DNA from: an uncultured Caryophanales bacterium
GTDB lineage: Bacteria > Bacillota_I > Bacilli_A > RFN20 > CAG-288
Assembly (NCBI GenBank): GCA_905211645.1
Contig: CAJMBK010000002.1
Coordinates: 62,001 to 126,000 of the forward strand
Direction: 5' to 3'
Length of the DNA stretch: 64,000 nt
In this document: one piece after another, positions 63,678 through 64,000 of the stretch
Layout: each line of letters opens with the position of its first letter
Position numbering within the stretch: position 1 is the stretch's first letter
Notes under the pieces: generated by a model
What the model saw: the letters and a program-made list of their open reading frames with translations, nothing else
Databases searched by the model: none
What the model was told of the DNA's origin: nothing
Translations under genes and position numbers: made by a program

Positions 63678-64000
63678 TTATTTACTAAAGACTTCAGATA
63701 AGAGTTTCACGAAATCTTCGTAGCTTCTAGCACCTAACATATCGGAGCCAGCTTTAACACCATTCTTGAAGAAGAAAACATCTGGAATGGAGAAGACACC
63801 GAATTCGGAGGCTAAGTCTTGTGCAATATCAACATTTACTTTAACAAATGTGATATTTTCCAATTCTTTAGAAACTCTTTCAATAACTTTACCTAACATC
63901 TGGCATGGATTGCACCAGTCAGCGTAGAAATCTAAAACAACGTTTTCGTGTTCTGCTAAAACTTTATTTAATTCTTCTTTAGTTCTGATATGTAAAATCA
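63678..64000 (-). CDS. trxA: Thioredoxin, N-terminus beyond the window
   Basis: The minus-strand frame is open from the right edge to TAA at 63678. Visible are VVLDFYADWCNPCQMLG with the redox-active CNPC (canonical thioredoxin is CGPC), FVKVNVDIAQDLASEFGV, and the cis-Pro loop SIPDVFFFKNG. About 107 residues are seen, so only the first one to few codons are missing. The change of Gly to Asn in the active-site pair may alter redox potential. Confidence 0.9.
   Translation of the reverse strand, partial: ILHIRTKEELNKVLAEHENVVLDFYADWCNPCQMLGKVIERVSKELENITFVKVNVDIAQDLASEFGVFSIPDVFFFKNGVKAGSDMLGARSYEDFVKLLSEVFSK

Noticed and set aside
1..64000. CRISPR arrays, cas genes, rRNA or a replication origin
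   Set aside because: No regularly spaced direct repeats, no cas motifs, no rRNA sequence and no DnaA-box cluster were seen.

Overview
The window looks like a chromosome segment from a low-GC Bacilli-type Firmicute, probably an uncultured gut lineage related to the Erysipelotrichia/RF39/mollicute side of the class. The evidence is a heat-shock operon with CIRCE operators, ComEA/ComEC competence genes, six lipoproteins with Bacilli-style lipoboxes and Ser/Thr-rich linkers, and strongly A/T-biased codons. TGA is used as a stop (for example the ATGA overlap at 46344-46347) and Trp is TGG throughout, so the Mycoplasma code does not apply. The rank assignment is an inference.

Layout. 1-7855: end of greA, a zinc-ribbon membrane protein, comEA-comEC, coaX, a PepV-type dipeptidase and a nicotinate phosphoribosyltransferase. 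7929-12801: hrcA-grpE-dnaK-dnaJ behind a textbook promoter bracketed by two CIRCE-like repeats. 12819-25647: an eight-gene alpha-glucan operon (binding lipoprotein, two permeases, two GH13 enzymes, an ABC ATPase with a ~600-residue extra C-terminal region, and an LRR lipoprotein). 25672-30573: poorly characterised genes, tRNA-Asp and tRNA-Gly, and a YcxB-like/ASCH fusion. 30739-37894: a second glucan operon of three lipoproteins ending in a type I pullulanase; all three appear to share one carbohydrate-binding-like module. The two glucan operons carry near-identical cre-like operators over their -35 boxes, so they are probably co-regulated and together bind, debranch, import and cleave starch or glycogen. 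37884-45978: housekeeping genes (ribF, truB, a TtcA-like/GNAT fusion, rpsO, a purine permease, an RlmCD-type methyltransferase).

46126-62321, between the rRNA methyltransferase and mntP, is an accessory island. It opens with a tightly overlapping five-gene module: a 73-aa protein, an 846-aa protein with a sigma-70 region-4-like motif and apparent winged-helix repeats, a 637-aa GHKL-family ATPase, and two proteins of unknown function. This is the best candidate for an undescribed, defence-like system. It is followed by a DUF4143 ATPase remnant, a WYL-type regulator with a nearby palindrome, a DUF7662-like/PD-(D/E)XK nuclease with a stop-interrupted partner, an IS110 transposase gene with three clustered TAA stops, a membrane-free AAA-M41 (FtsH-like) protease, and several decayed or very small ORFs. 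The window closes with mntP, a hypoxanthine phosphoribosyltransferase and a partial thioredoxin gene.

Recurring design features are intercistronic hairpins without U-tracts and several genes whose -10 box lies only 6-10 nt before the ATG with no Shine-Dalgarno, which suggests leaderless or near-leaderless mRNAs.
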